Assembly (NCBI GenBank): GCA_001599715.1
Contig: BCHU01000007.1
Span: 749,586 to 813,585, forward strand
Length of the DNA stretch: 64,000 nt
DNA from: Phaeotremella fagi
Taxonomy: Eukaryota > Basidiomycota > Tremellomycetes > Tremellales > Phaeotremellaceae
Direction: 5' to 3'
Of the stretch, positions 36,566-48,008 are shown in pieces (the first letter of the stretch is position 1; each line of letters opens with the position of its first letter). The translations under genes and the position numbers were made by a program. Below the pieces are notes generated by a model, which saw nothing but the letters and a program-made list of their open reading frames with translations, did not search any database and was not told the origin of the DNA.

Positions 36566-37593
36566 ATGTCCGCTTCAACCTCAAGAAATGTCTTACGACA
36601 AAGCTTAGAATCCACGGCTACAAACTTACGCTCGTCGAATAGAGTCACACGACAAAATCTAGTCAAATCATTTCCAAATGCAATTTTACCCAATAGCCCC
36701 AACGCATCCACCTCCAAATCCTCTCTGCAACCCACAAGAAGATCTTTCTTCTCTCTACCCGATATTTCGAAGCTTGCTGGTTTAGTTCCTGGGCAGGAAA
36801 ACACTGGGGTGGAGGGTGATGGAACTGAGCAAAGATTTCATGCTCGAAAGATTTTACCGTAAGCAGTTGTTCTCGATTCCACATCGGTCAATTTGAGCTG
36901 AATCATTTTCGCAGATATTCACAAGAACAACTCTACTATCTAGTCGCAGACGTCCCATCATACTATTCGTTCATACCTTTCTGTAATTCATCTAGGGTAC
37001 TTCAATCATCGACACCATCAACAATACCCACCAAAAGACTCACGCAGAAAAGCTGGAAACCAGATGAGAAGCCATTTGAAGTTGAAGCAGAATTGACAGT
37101 AGGATTTGGTGGTCTGGAGGAAAAATATATCAGTAGAGTCGTTGGAAGACCTTTTGAATCTGTCACGGTGAGTCTGGAAATGGGGTTTTTCGGGTCAAAC
37201 TCACATCTTTTTAGGCAACGGCGTCTGATCAAATGCCCATATTCAAAGCACTGAATACCACCTGTAAGTTACATACATGATTTGACCTTGTACTCATTCT
37301 TCAAAGGGTCATTCTCTCCAGCATCGACCCATTCACCTCATCCAACTACAAACCTCCTAACATCTCCATCTTCTTCTCCCCAAACGGCTGATTCCATAAG
37401 ACAGAATCCCAAACCGACAGCTCCTAATACCAATCAGAATGGTCCAACACTTTTAACAATAGATCTTGCGTTCACGTTCACGAATCCGTTGCATCGGATT
37501 GCTTCTCAAGCCGTCTTACCCAAAGTTGCCGATAAAATGGTAGAGGCATTCGAGAGAAGATGCGTGGAGGTGTATGGCAAAGGAAGTGTTTGA
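36566..37593 (+). CDS. COQ10: Coenzyme Q-binding START-domain protein
   Basis: The start at 36566 is the first true ATG (MSASTSRNVLRQSLESTATN), giving an Arg/Ser-rich mitochondrial leader of about 65 residues. The START/polyketide-cyclase-like domain then reads YSQEQLYYLVADVPSYYSFI, PFCNSSRVLQ, FEVEAELTVGFGGLEEKYIS and RVVGRPFESVTA, and closes with DLAFTFTNPLHRIASQAVLP and VADKMVEAFERRC. A disordered Ser/Pro/Asn insert of about 45 residues (PASTHSPHPTTNLLTSPSS) sits between the last strands. COQ10 chaperones coenzyme Q to the respiratory chain in the inner mitochondrial membrane. Introns are at about 36858-36914, 37168-37214 and 37261-37310. Confidence 0.92.
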
Positions 37594-37710
37594 GATCGAT
37601 CTCATGGTATCTATTTTTACAATGAGGAATTTTGGTATAAGATATACAAATGCACACTTCAACCACGCTTGGTCTGGAATCGACAACTTCTTTCTGAAGT
37701 AGACCCCACT

Positions 37711-39173
37711 TCACTCATCAAACTCGATGTCCATCATTGAATGTTTAGCATCATCGATCATCTTCTTCACTCTCTCGTAGACCTGACGTGGAGTCAGTTT
37801 TGGTTATTAGAAATCAACGGTGACGTACAGTGAAGACAATCGCTTGACCTGGGGCAACCCTCAAAACTCGAGGGGTAATACCTTTATAGAAAGCGGCTGC
37901 TCCCTCATTTCGGAACATGTCAGTGGTGACATTCTTGAACCTAGAAAATGAAGTCTCTCCAGCAACATGTGAAGCTTTTTGGATTCGCCTATAGATATGG
38001 TTTAGTCGAATACGGTTTGTGAAACACACCCAACTCACGTCTTGATGGTATCTATTGGAGCATTTGAGAATGGACCCATGGCACCCGATATCAAACCGAT
38101 GATCATTGTCTGCCAACTCGGAAGCTCTCCAGCTGTTTGGAATTTAGGTTGATAAGCCAGAGCCCATTTTTTGAACTGCTGATACGCAGTGAAGTTGACA
38201 CCTGTTTGACATTTATCTATACTTGCCAAATGATCTCTGTCATTGAAGACTTACCTTGATTAGTTGCTTGACGTAGGGCTGTAAGGGTGACTCCTCTGTA
38301 TAACGTCCTTATACCCTCTTCACGAACGATGGTGAATGCAGCGTGGGCAGCATTTCTGTATATTCATCAGTAGTTTGTCCTAAACGATCACTCACCTGTA
38401 TCTAGGTATGTCCATTGGATCTGCCAAGGAATCTGAAGGGAAGAACCTTAGTTTCCCCACTCTTATGGGAGGAGCGAAATGAACTCACGTTGCTGTGCTT
38501 GTAATCTGATCTTGATGACCTCCATGGGGGTGACAACAGCAACCGCTTCAGTTGCCCCTGCACCAAGACCAGCTGCTTGCAGTGAGTGATGACAATATTT
38601 AGTGTAATACAAGAACTACTCACCTAAAAATGTCCCAGAAGGAGTGATCTTCCCATCAGGACCAGATAGCCAACCTTTGTAAGCTAAAAATGATCAACAC
38701 TTGCTCAAGAACCATACTCTGTATTGCTCACCTTCAAAACTTGCAAACCTAATTGCCATTTTGGGAACGATACCACTGATAACAGCTCCAAGACCTTTGT
38801 ACAATCCAAGAGGTGTTTCTCGAGCAGCAATTTGTCTTCCAGTAGCGAAGAACCCCAACGGTTTCAACTATTCCTGGTCAGTATTTTGATGTCTTCAGAT
38901 ACCACTCACACCTCTCATTTTTCTAGATTTAGACAGCTGCATACGAACCTTGATGGTGTCCAAGGGATGACTGTGACACATAATCAGAGGTGAGCAAGAC
39001 CAAGAGTAATCAGACACAGCTTACCATGCCAAAGCTTCAGCTAACCCAGCGACTCCTCCAGCGATCAGATGAGTACTTAGAGGTATCTTCTCCTTGCCCC
39101 CAAGTTTAGTTGGTCCTGAAATACGATCTCCACTCCGACCCCCTCCAAAAGGTTTTGAGGTAGAAGACGACAT
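37711..39173 (-). CDS. SFC1: Mitochondrial succinate/fumarate carrier
   Basis: This inner-membrane antiporter exchanges cytosolic succinate for matrix fumarate, feeding glyoxylate-cycle carbon to gluconeogenesis. The start MSSSTSKPFGGGRSGDRISG precedes HLIAGGVAGLAEALAWHPLD. The three mitochondrial-carrier signatures are HPLDTIKVRMQ, TPMEVIKIRLQAQQ and APIDTIKTRIQ, giving the expected three tandem repeats and six helices. Repeat-end motifs include GLYKGLGAVISGIVPKMAIR and LYRGVTLTALRQATNQGVNF, the latter typical of the Acr1/Sfc1 subgroup. The ending MMDIEFDE is followed by TGA at 37711-37713. Six or more short introns. Confidence 0.93.
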
Positions 39174-39772
39174 TGAAGGCGAGATGTGAATTGGCTTGAG
39201 TTGAATTGAAGTTTGTGTGTAGCGGTGTGGCGAGAAGTAAGAAGTGTGTGTTTGGGAGGGTGGACGTTTGGATTGACGGATTTGATGGCAGTCTTTGATA
39301 AATAATTCTCGAAGGTCTAACGAGTCGATATGTTGACTATGACTATGGTCAGAATGTACAGATGATACGTGCACTTCTTCAGCTTGGCTGTATTGGGAAC
39401 AGGCTTAACACTCCTTTTCATTGAAAAGTTTGGATTGAGATGAACTTGTCGGTTAACGTTGTTACCGGGTGAATTTCAAGTCACCAACTGAATACATTGG
39501 ACATTCATTCGGAGCTACTCGGTTTTTACTTCAGTTACTCGTACATGAGATGATCACTATATGACATAGAAGTAAAGTTAAAGTACTAGAACCAGACTAA
39601 AATTAAACAACAACGACTCGATAATAAGATATAATAGTTCACTTGAATCGTATACACACCAAAAGAGTGAAAATCGCCATTAGAAAGACAGCCATATTGA
39701 TTATGAAAAGATGGGATCGTAAGCAGCCTTGAATATTCCTACCCTACACCGACCTAAAAGCCTATCCTTCAC

Positions 39773-40902
39773 CTAGCAAGCACAACCTTTCTTGTCCCCA
39801 ACCATACTTCTCAAACTGACACTTCCCTTCCTTCTCCGTCTTCCTGTACCACCAAAGGCCGTACTCAAACGTGAACTACTACCAACAGCTCTAAGCTGTC
39901 TTTCACCGTAGCTCACACCCGATCCAGCTGAATCAGGATCTAGCGTTCCAGCATCGATGGAGGATAGAATTGTCCGTGCAGAGAGCAGGAAAGGGGTTGA
40001 CGCGTTTTCACCGGTCAAAGATGACACTTCGACAAATAGAAGACCTGTCATGGTTTATTGTTAGATGAATCGTTTCTGTCACAAGAATTGCAACTGGGCT
40101 AACCATTCTCTTGAGCCCAACGAGATCCTTCCGCGAAATCGACTTCCCTCTCTTCTTCTTTATCCAACTTGTTCCCAACTAAAACAGCTACTAGATGGGG
40201 TGAAGCCAAGGCTCGACAATCTGTCAACCAACGACTGAGATTTGCAAATGATTGTCGGCTATGAAATCAGGTTAGAAACCACGATTAAAAGAGGGTACTA
40301 TGTAGTATCTCTCGTGGTACTCACGAGGTTATATCGTATACCAATATAGCACCAGCTGCTCCCCCTATTCAAAAAATCGTTAGAGACAGCTGTCCAATCA
40401 TATAGATAAGGTGTAATACTCACGATAATAAGACCTAGTGACTGATCGAAAACGTTCTTGACCTGCAGTATCCCAAAGCTACACAAATCATAAGCACACA
40501 ATCAATAATCCAAGGTACTCTGATCTTACCTGTAGTTTGATATTACGATCACCTATCCTGAGCGTTCGACTAGAGAACTCCACACCTATCGTATGTGCGG
40601 AATGTTCTTTGACTGGGAGAAACAAAATAAGTCCAGACAGATGATCAGTTTCTGGACTCTAAAGGTGTACTATCTACCTAAACGCACAGGTCTCGTGGAT
40701 ACATTGATATAACAAGCAGGACTTTCCAGTTCCAGCTTCACCTAGATAAGAGTCAGAGCTGCCATATACCTCAAGCCTCTAAGCTCACCTATGACAATGA
40801 TCTTGAACAAGTAATCTGAGGTTGTTTTCTTAGTACAGCGTTGGGAGAAGTGTTATCACATTTACCGTAAGCTTCAAGAAGTTCTGTCCCTTCAGTGTCC
40901 AT
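39773..40902 (-). CDS. Rab4-type small GTPase
   Basis: The first exon encodes MDTEGTELLEAYG; the G domain reads DYLFKIIVIGEAGTGKSCLL (P-loop), HSAHTIGVEFSSRTLRIGDR (switch I), [20 protein letters not shown] (switch II), and AVLVGNKLDKEEER (NKxD), with EVSSLTGENA for the SAK-like loop. The signature [20 protein letters not shown] with HTIGVEF points to Rab4, which acts on early/recycling endosomes. The C-terminal ending DKKGCAC carries a prenylation CxC. An unusual donor, GTGCGT, after IHET is needed to join FKEHSAHTIG. Divergent from the FKBP gene with 263 bp between start codons. Rab4 is absent from budding yeast, so its presence fits a basidiomycete. Confidence 0.9.
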
Positions 40903-41165
40903 GATTGCGGATGGCGACCGCCTGTCAACTGGTGACAGGGTCTGATGTTTCTACTGGCTTATATGAGGTGGGTATGAATGGAATGTGAATGACCTTGGAT
41001 GAAGTAGTTAGATTTTAAGATGGATGTAGAAGGACGTTATATTCGCCGCCCAAGCTGAGCATAGATAATGACAGGACATGACATGACACGACACGTGAAA
41101 TAGAAAGACATTTAAGTTAAAGCTGTACGTTTCTTCTCATTAACCTTCACCATTTACCACTCATC

Positions 41166-41748
41166 ATGCTTAGTCTTAAATCTCTTCTTTTCGCTTTAGT
41201 AGCATCCTTAGTACTCGTAGCTGCTTCAAAAGCTAGTGATCAGCTTCAAGTTGGTGTCAAATACAAGCCAGATGAGTGTCCAATCAAGAGTAGAAAAGGT
41301 GATAAACTTAGTATGCAGTGAGTTTTCCCTCTCTTTTCAAGCATAGCAATAATTGATTTTGCTCAAACAGCTACACTGGTACATTACAGAAAGATGGATC
41401 AAAGTTCGATTCATCATTGGACAGAAACCAACCATTCGAGTTCACTCGTATGTAGATTTTTCTAATCCCATTTCACTTTTCGCTGACATGACTCGTAGTT
41501 GGAGCTGGCCAAGTGATTAAGGGATGGGATCAAGGTCTTCTCGATATGTGTATCTCAGAGAAACGAAAACTTACTATTCCACCTGATTTGGCTTATGGTA
41601 AGTCAATTGAATACATGTTCGACGTTTGGCTGAATATTTCCCAAAAGGCGCTCGAGGTCATCCACCGGTCATCCCAGCCCAATCCACCTTGATATTCGAA
41701 GTTGAATTGTTAGGTATCAAAAATCGTAGAGCGGATGATGAGCTTTAG
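41166..41748 (+). CDS. FPR2: ER-targeted FKBP-type peptidyl-prolyl isomerase
   Basis: The protein starts with a signal peptide, [20 protein letters not shown], followed by one FKBP domain: [87 protein letters not shown]. The active-site Tyr, Asp, Phe and Trp positions are all present. It ends RRADDEL, a C-terminal xDEL retrieval signal, so the mature enzyme should stay in the ER lumen and assist folding of secretory proteins. Four exons. It converges on the DUF3074 gene with 108 bp between stops. Confidence 0.94.
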
Positions 41749-41856
41749 AGGAAACGAATGACGTGATAGTCATTCCTTGAAAGGAATTAAATAGCAATGC
41801 CTCAACGTACAAGAAATGTCATTCATGCGACTCGTTACAACTCGTCAAATTCTCGA

Positions 41857-43189
41857 TCAAGCAGTCACAGGTGCAGATTCTACGGCACCACCTTCTGGGA
41901 ATCGTTTGACCATCCAAGTAATGAAGCTTGGGACGTCTTCTGAAATTTTTGAAGGCAACGACGAGTTGGTCAAGAATCGAGGGATATTACCTAGGAACCT
42001 CAGTTTTGGTTAGTGTTAAAAACTTACCACCTGCATCACTACTTGTGGCCATTTTCCATTCGACTTCCTCGCCATCATTAATCTCTTTAACTCTTTCAAC
42101 AGAAGTGTATTTCCCTCTGACTCTTGATTTCTCACCACCTTGCTTCTCAGGGCAATCGGGATGACTAAAGGGTATCGAGACTTGTGATGTTTTAGTATTT
42201 AACACCCTATCCCACTCAGTGAACTTACTGTTCATAAATGTCCTTTCACCATTGGGTTCAGCTTTCACTTCTCTAGACAATAGCAAGACTACGAATGTTC
42301 TTGGATTCGTTGGTGGAGGTGTGACATAAGTCAATCTCCAAACTTCAGCCACATGTTTTTGGTAAACTTGAAGACATTCTGTTTCTCGCATGGATTCAAT
42401 ATACCTTGAGTCTGGTCAGCGGAAGATAGATGTATTGAATGAGAAGCGACAAACTCACTCCCTCTCGTTCTATGGAACGCCAATAAGACCTCCTGCATCC
42501 TTGAAAGAAAGATCAGTACTCACCTCACTATGATATTCTAACAGACCCCTTCTGAACCTCTCATAAATCCCAACAGGAGGTTTAGCCATGACCTGAGCCT
42601 GTCGATCTACCTCGTTAACGACAGGTTCGTCCTCAACAGCACTTCCATTTACACCATCTTCCACGGGAACCGAAGGTCTATGTCCCAGTCTTTGAGACAA
42701 AGATCGTACTATGGATGAAGGGGTGTAGCCAGCACTACCTTTACGAGGTGGTGGTCTGACATTCTCCGTCGAATGAGTCGATTGACGTCCGCACCAGAAT
42801 TCTTTGACTCCAAGTTCTTTACGTATCTATGTAAAGTTGTTACTATTGATATGTCATATCACTTTTGATCGACTCACAGAGTTGTACGTAGAAGACGACG
42901 GTAGGGTAACCACCTGAACAGTCCCATGATGAAATAATGAATGTTTGTTCCATCCGCTACACCAGGTTAACAATATATACGAAGTCTAGCAACTCAACCA
43001 ACTCACGACATGGACTCAATGAGTTGATCCCCTGTTGCGAAGTTGTTATCCAAAAACAATTGAAACTCATCAGACGATGGATCAGGTATGTCCTATGTTG
43101 ATCAGCTAAACGTTCTTGGGGGTGCTGGAGCTCAAAAAACACACCTCCGGTTTCAAAGGGTTAAGATCAAATACTGTAGCCACGGTCAT
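41857..43189 (-). CDS. DUF3074 domain protein (START-like fold)
   Basis: The first exon is MTVATVFDLNPLKPE. After introns come QLFLDNNFATGDQLIESMS, SRWNKHSLFHHGTVQVVTLP, IRKELGVKEFWCGRQSTHST (the CRQSxH-like signature of DUF3074), and QVYQKHVAEVWRLTYVTPPP with RTFVVLLLSREVK. The open frame appears to stop near 41987, but a GTAAGT donor after DAG and an acceptor ending TTTCAG give a last exon EDVPSFITWMVKRFPEGG, ending SAPVTA at TGA 41857-41859; the DVPSF motif is the usual end of the domain. A middle Pro/Ser/Glu segment is likely disordered. DUF3074 proteins are fungal, lipid-binding-like and not functionally defined. Confidence 0.82.
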
Positions 43190-43829
43190 AGTGATTTATG
43201 TATGGTATGTCGCCTTCCAGAGGATGAAAAGATGCTGTTAACAAGGTGAACAATATAGGTCGTGAGGTGGTTGTCAAGGTCAAATAGTCTCGTAAGACGA
43301 AGATGCGTCACCGCACGTGAATTTGTTTATGTTATTTTTACAGTAGCTAGTACTTAATCTTATTCATTTCTGTTCATACTTAAACATGCAAGGAAAATAC
43401 TTTAAATACTTTAAATGCCTAGGACAGAACTTGTTATCTCGTCATTCATGATACATTGCTCTTCGATACTAAAGCATCGGTATAAAAAGCATTAAAAAGG
43501 TGAACAAGTAAAAAACAGTAAACGAGTAGATAAATAAATTTATGTTCGATGGATTCATAAGAATCAATCAATGTCCATAGGTTCAAACGAATAAATATTA
43601 ACAGAGCTGATACGTAAAAAGTCCAGCTGGAAAAGCAAATGAGGACAAAAAAACAATGCGAAAACAAATGGTGAACAAATGAAAGCGGGTTGTAAATATT
43701 ATGAACATTGATATAGATGTGTTTTGGATGTCTAAAAATACAAATTGTCCGTTTCTACGACGAAAAAAACCCGGAATGACTAACTAATAAAACAGATATC
43801 GATCTCTATAGATGACCAAGTATTTGATT
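43190..43829. other. Intergenic, AT-rich, upstream of the DUF3074 gene
   Basis: About 640 bp, very A/T-rich with a GTCGCC-type GC patch near 43210 and many A-runs at 43500-43780. It contains the DUF3074 promoter and the 3' end of the CPL1-like gene. The open frames inside are Phe/Leu/Tyr/Ile low complexity and not credible. No repeat or RNA gene was recognised. Confidence 0.4.
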
Positions 43830-44560
43830 TTATGAAGCAGTACCCTCCGATGTCGACAGGAGAACAAGTTGTTCGGGTTGAGTATCGAGGACCGTCGATG
43901 GTGATTCTGAGTCTGATAGTTCTTCTGATAATGGTAATGAGTTGATGGCAGTGACAGGAGTTGCAGCTTGTGCGGTTCCCTTCTTGACACATGATGATCT
44001 GTCTGGACCGACGACGTATCCATCGACACAAGAGTAAACGGCACAGGTTCCTAGTTCACAACCTGTTCCACGAGAGTTGGGAATGGTGGTGCAGTCTTGA
44101 CTAAAGTATTTGTCAGTATATAACCATAACATAGGCTTAGACCAAGTACTTACCCAGCACCAAGAGCGAGACATCCACCACAACTGTTTAATTCGGTGTC
44201 TAGTTCAATGCATTCGAACCCGACTCTGAACCAATCTGCCAACGTGTTAAGTTGACTCTTCAAAGCAACTACACTTTCATCTGTGACTTCTTCGAAACCA
44301 GTTGATGGTACTGGACAAGCAACTGAACCACCGGGGCAGAGGAATGAAGAGTAATCCTTCTTCTTTACTGGTTCAGCTTTCTTGGCGCGTCTCTGACCCA
44401 TACGTCTAGAAGGTGCTGGTGCTCGAGGTTGAAGTTTGGATGGTGCGTTGGCGTCAGCTGCTGGTGCTGGTGCTGGTGCAGGTACTGGTGAAGCGAAGGA
44501 TACGAATGGTGAAACCAAAAGGAACAGGATTGCCAAACGGACTGGAGATGTGTTGAGCAT
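43830..44560 (-). CDS. Secreted cysteine-rich protein with CPL1-like domain
   Basis: A signal peptide, MLNTSPVRLAILFLLVSPFV (cleavage likely after SFA), is followed by a Pro-Ala repeat (PVPAPAPAPAADANAP) and basic, kexin-type sites (SRRMGQRRAKKAEP). The conserved part starts FLCPGGSVACPVPSTGFEEV and continues ADWFRVGFECIELDTELNSC, GGCLALGAGQDCTTIPNSRG, TGCELGTCAVYSCVDGYVVG. This Cys pattern (ten or so cysteines, SCGGCL and CAVYSC) is the CPL1-like domain of basidiomycete secreted proteins, named after Cryptococcus CPL1. The tail after SSCVKK is Ser/Thr/Glu-rich. One 60-nt intron interrupts GAG/QDC. Extracellular location is strongly supported; whether it is the CPL1 orthologue is not settled. 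Confidence 0.85.
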
Positions 44561-46293
44561 TTTGGTGAGGATCGATAGAGTGATGGTGAAAAATGACTGG
44601 TGATCCGTTCTAGTATTCTATTCTATGTTCCAAAGGTTTGTTGGAGAAAAGAAAAAACGATCTATGACTCCAGTGGATGTTCTTATAGATGATGTGAGAA
44701 GATGGTGTTGTTTGTTGGGAACGTTTAAATTGATGAACTAAGTATTCAGTCGAAACGCAAATTGAAACGTTATTTGCAGTAGTGGTGATGATAATTAAGA
44801 GTTTTGAACGATTTTCAAAGGTAAGAGATGGATGATCTACGCTAACGTTGAAAATGGTACGTGGGATGAAGCTGGTATAAGGATGATCGACCGTCGGATT
44901 GACTTTGATGATGAATTATAAAGCTGGCTGAAAATTTAAGCGTTGACTTTAATTTTGATTTCTAGTTGGACGCGATAGACTTTCGAACCAAAACGGACGG
45001 GATATGTTGTTGTAAAGAACAAATAAAGGAAGAGAGTTCTATATGATCTAAGAATTATAGGAAACAAAATGATAAAGAACGATGGATGAGAAAGAAAAGG
45101 AAAAGATTAAGTAACTTAGATAGTAGACGTGAATTTACATAGCATTAACTGATGGTCAAATCGGTCAGGGTAAGGAAGGGTGAGGAAAAAGAAAAACAAG
45201 TGGGGTGGGGGATATGTCCTGTACACTGTTAGGTTTAGTTGGATTTTCTGTGCGCCCTAAGTCAAGTCTTAAGTCTTATTAGAGACTCCTTTAGCGCGTG
45301 GAAACAACCATTGCGCCCTAGAGGCATGAGTAAGTAAACATTGCTTTTTCTGATCGTCTCCGTATCGCCTTTCCTTTCTTCTGCTAGCTCATGTTTCCTG
45401 CTCCACTGGCATTCCTAAGGTCACTGCTTATCTTCCTCTTTTGACTCCAAGACACTGCCTCGTAAATGAAATTAGTTGACTTATCTATTTTCCAGTTTGG
45501 GAACACGAGGTTCAGGGTGAGTGGCATCTGAAAGATTTTAGGGTTGCCAAGTTTTATCTGCCGGCGGACAGCGTTACTGTGTAAGGGCGCAAGGGGAGAG
45601 GACAGAAAGAGTGACAAGCTGGCCTTCCATGATAGACGTGTCTCTCTCCTTCCTCGCCTTGCACTAACATCTCGTTATCCTGTAAATCTTCTCACGCTTA
45701 TGCTTCAGGTACCTCCGATCAATGACGAGTAATTACGCAGATTGGTATAAGTAAACGCAGGTGCGGCTTTGTTATGACCAGTTGGATAGGAAGATATGAG
45801 ACGATCTTACACCGTCTTACCTTCCTGACCTTACTTTGGTAAGTATCCTGATGTCTCCAAAATACTAAGCTTCTAAGCTTGAGACTCTTGTGTCATCGGA
45901 ATCAAAGTAGTGTAGTTGGTGAATCAAGTTTAAGATGCAAAAGTTTAGTGGTGGCATTTAGCCAAACAAACAGCAAAATGGCAAGTCAAAGTCGAGATGC
46001 TCTCACATGGATGGCCTTACGGTGTCATGCATGCCATTTCTCCCTTCCAGACACTCGTCTCCGCATCTCTCATTGCACCATTACATCTCTGACACAGCCT
46101 ACCTTGCGCTCCACCATCACAAGTTGGGACTGAACGGCAACACGGTCACAGAAACCAATAGCTATGCATACTGGATATAGTGTGGGAATGATCTCCGCGC
46201 CAAGTGCGACGTCACTTGGTTCTTTACGTTCTTTACGAGAGAGATCGTTAAGAACTTCGACTAAGCTGTAAAGATATTTGATAATCGATTGCA
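44561..46293. promoter_or_regulatory. Long upstream region of the CPL1-like gene
   Basis: This is 1.7 kb with no recognised gene, long for this compact genome. It starts with the immediate upstream region of the secreted protein gene and ends at the XAP5 stop codon. Purine-rich stretches occur at 45050-45230. Short frames at 45544-46133 show no family features. A complex promoter or an unannotated noncoding RNA is possible. Confidence 0.4.
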
Positions 46294-47723
46294 TCAAGCA
46301 ATTCGCTTCAGAGTCGTCAGTTAACATGCGGATCCAAACCACTCACATAAGCTCCATAATCCTTATCAGGATCATAAACTTCCCACCGCGATGCTGGGAA
46401 AATCTTATCAACTAGTCAATTCCCACTCATCTATCGATCAACAGGTGGAGCATATTAACTCACATGCTTTGACCTATTATAGTACGATCTCTCCACTACT
46501 TTACCTGCATGAGACTATCAAGGTTAGAAAGGTGTGATTGTTGATTCATTCACCTACCTCATCTTTTTCTATTGTCGCATCTGCGACTAATCGAACATCG
46601 TCATGAACGTCAAAATTAAACAAAGGTCCTGACTTTCCACGAGCTCGGTTGATGATGAAATCATAAAACGTATAATGCTATTGCATCAGCCGTAAAGACA
46701 TGTAGGAGACCTACATGAGGAATGATTAAATCTTCCTACGACAATCTATCAGCTTAATCGAATACAGGCCGGACGACATCACGTACTTTAATGTACATCA
46801 AATTATCTATACTAGTTCCTTTCAACTCCGGAAATTGACTTCGACATTTACCAAGGAATGTAGCTATGTCATCACCTTTTTTACACTTCACGGTCAATTT
46901 TAAGCTACAATGTTTTCACCTACCTCCACACTCTTTCGATGTCCACTTCCGTCCCAATACGAATAGGTAACCTCTATGACTTCGGCCTTAACTTTCTCCT
47001 GTTTCGCTAGCCATTCTTTTCGTAACTCCTCTCGTTCAATGTGTTCTCTTCCTTCCCTTTCCCTGTCTGGCAAAAACGAGGTATCAACATCTGGATTTTT
47101 GGTGAACCGTTTTTTTGGCAACATTTCGTCTGAATCTCATTAGCTATGCCCGATTATTTACACACCAGAAGCCTCTTCTCTATCCCTCTTGGTGCTTGTT
47201 GGTACCTCATCATCTTCTTCATCCATCGCAAACGACAGCTTGATTTTCTCTTTCTTCTTGGACTTTTTGGCTTTGGAAGTCGACGAGCTAGTACATGTTT
47301 AGATTTAAATCTTCTCACCGTACCCACGATTTATCTGCCAGAAGTTGAGCTGCCAGCTGACGATGTTCTTCCTCAAGATCATCTTTAGTCTTTTGGAAAT
47401 CTGATAAAGTCACTAGACCAATAGTCGATTTCACTAATCGGTCATCGATATTCTCGGTGATACCAATGAAGCGATCTACGGTTCTATCCTTTTGAGAGTC
47501 CTAAAGGACCAGTGGTTAGTAAATCTATAACTTTAACATAGAAATAGCTACATGAACAGATGGACCTACACGAAGAATAGCATCTTTTTGTCGTTGATGT
47601 TCAGCCTGTTGTACTTTGAGAAATAAGCTGAATTCTTTCGATTGAACCAGTACCCACAGCTTCTCTTTCTCGTTGCTTAGCGTAATGAAGCTGCTTCATC
47701 GTTTCTTCAGGTGGGCCAGACAT
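46294..47723 (-). CDS. XAP5/FAM50 family nuclear protein
   Basis: The N-terminus [20 protein letters not shown] begins the gene; the next conserved block [20 protein letters not shown] is in a shifted frame (see findings). Later exons read [59 protein letters not shown], then the XAP5 core [40 protein letters not shown] and [14 protein letters not shown]. It continues [40 protein letters not shown], and the end [22 protein letters not shown]. The final GTGAGT donor at TAT and acceptor before CGA ATT GCT TGA put the stop at 46294-46296. XAP5 proteins are nuclear and splicing- or chromatin-linked. Divergent from Ran. Confidence 0.85.
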
Positions 47724-48008
47724 TTTGGGTGGAGATTGAGAGATATGTAGGATTTCAGTAGGGGATTATACAAGTATACTGAACGAAGAACCAAAGCCAC
47801 GTGGATTTTGGGATAAAATCGAAATAAAAAAAAGAAATAAATCTTTTTGATTTGCTTTGCTCTAACTAGAACGCGGTTTAACGATTCCCTCTTTACTCCT
47901 CCTTCTATTCTAACTTTTGTTGTCTCTCTTCTTTTTCTCATAGAATTATCATTTCTTTCTTTTCTCTTAGATCTCAAAACAAGTAACTCATAGTCGATCA
48001 TCAACAAA

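Noticed and set aside
41816..42164. Plus-strand frames downstream of the FKBP
   Set aside because: They are antisense to the last exons of the DUF3074 gene, which end DVPSFITWMVKRF.
46070..46293. Extension of the XAP5 frame beyond 46294
   Set aside because: The frame reads through the last intron; using the GTGAGT donor and AAG acceptor gives an early stop and a C-terminus like that of the family.
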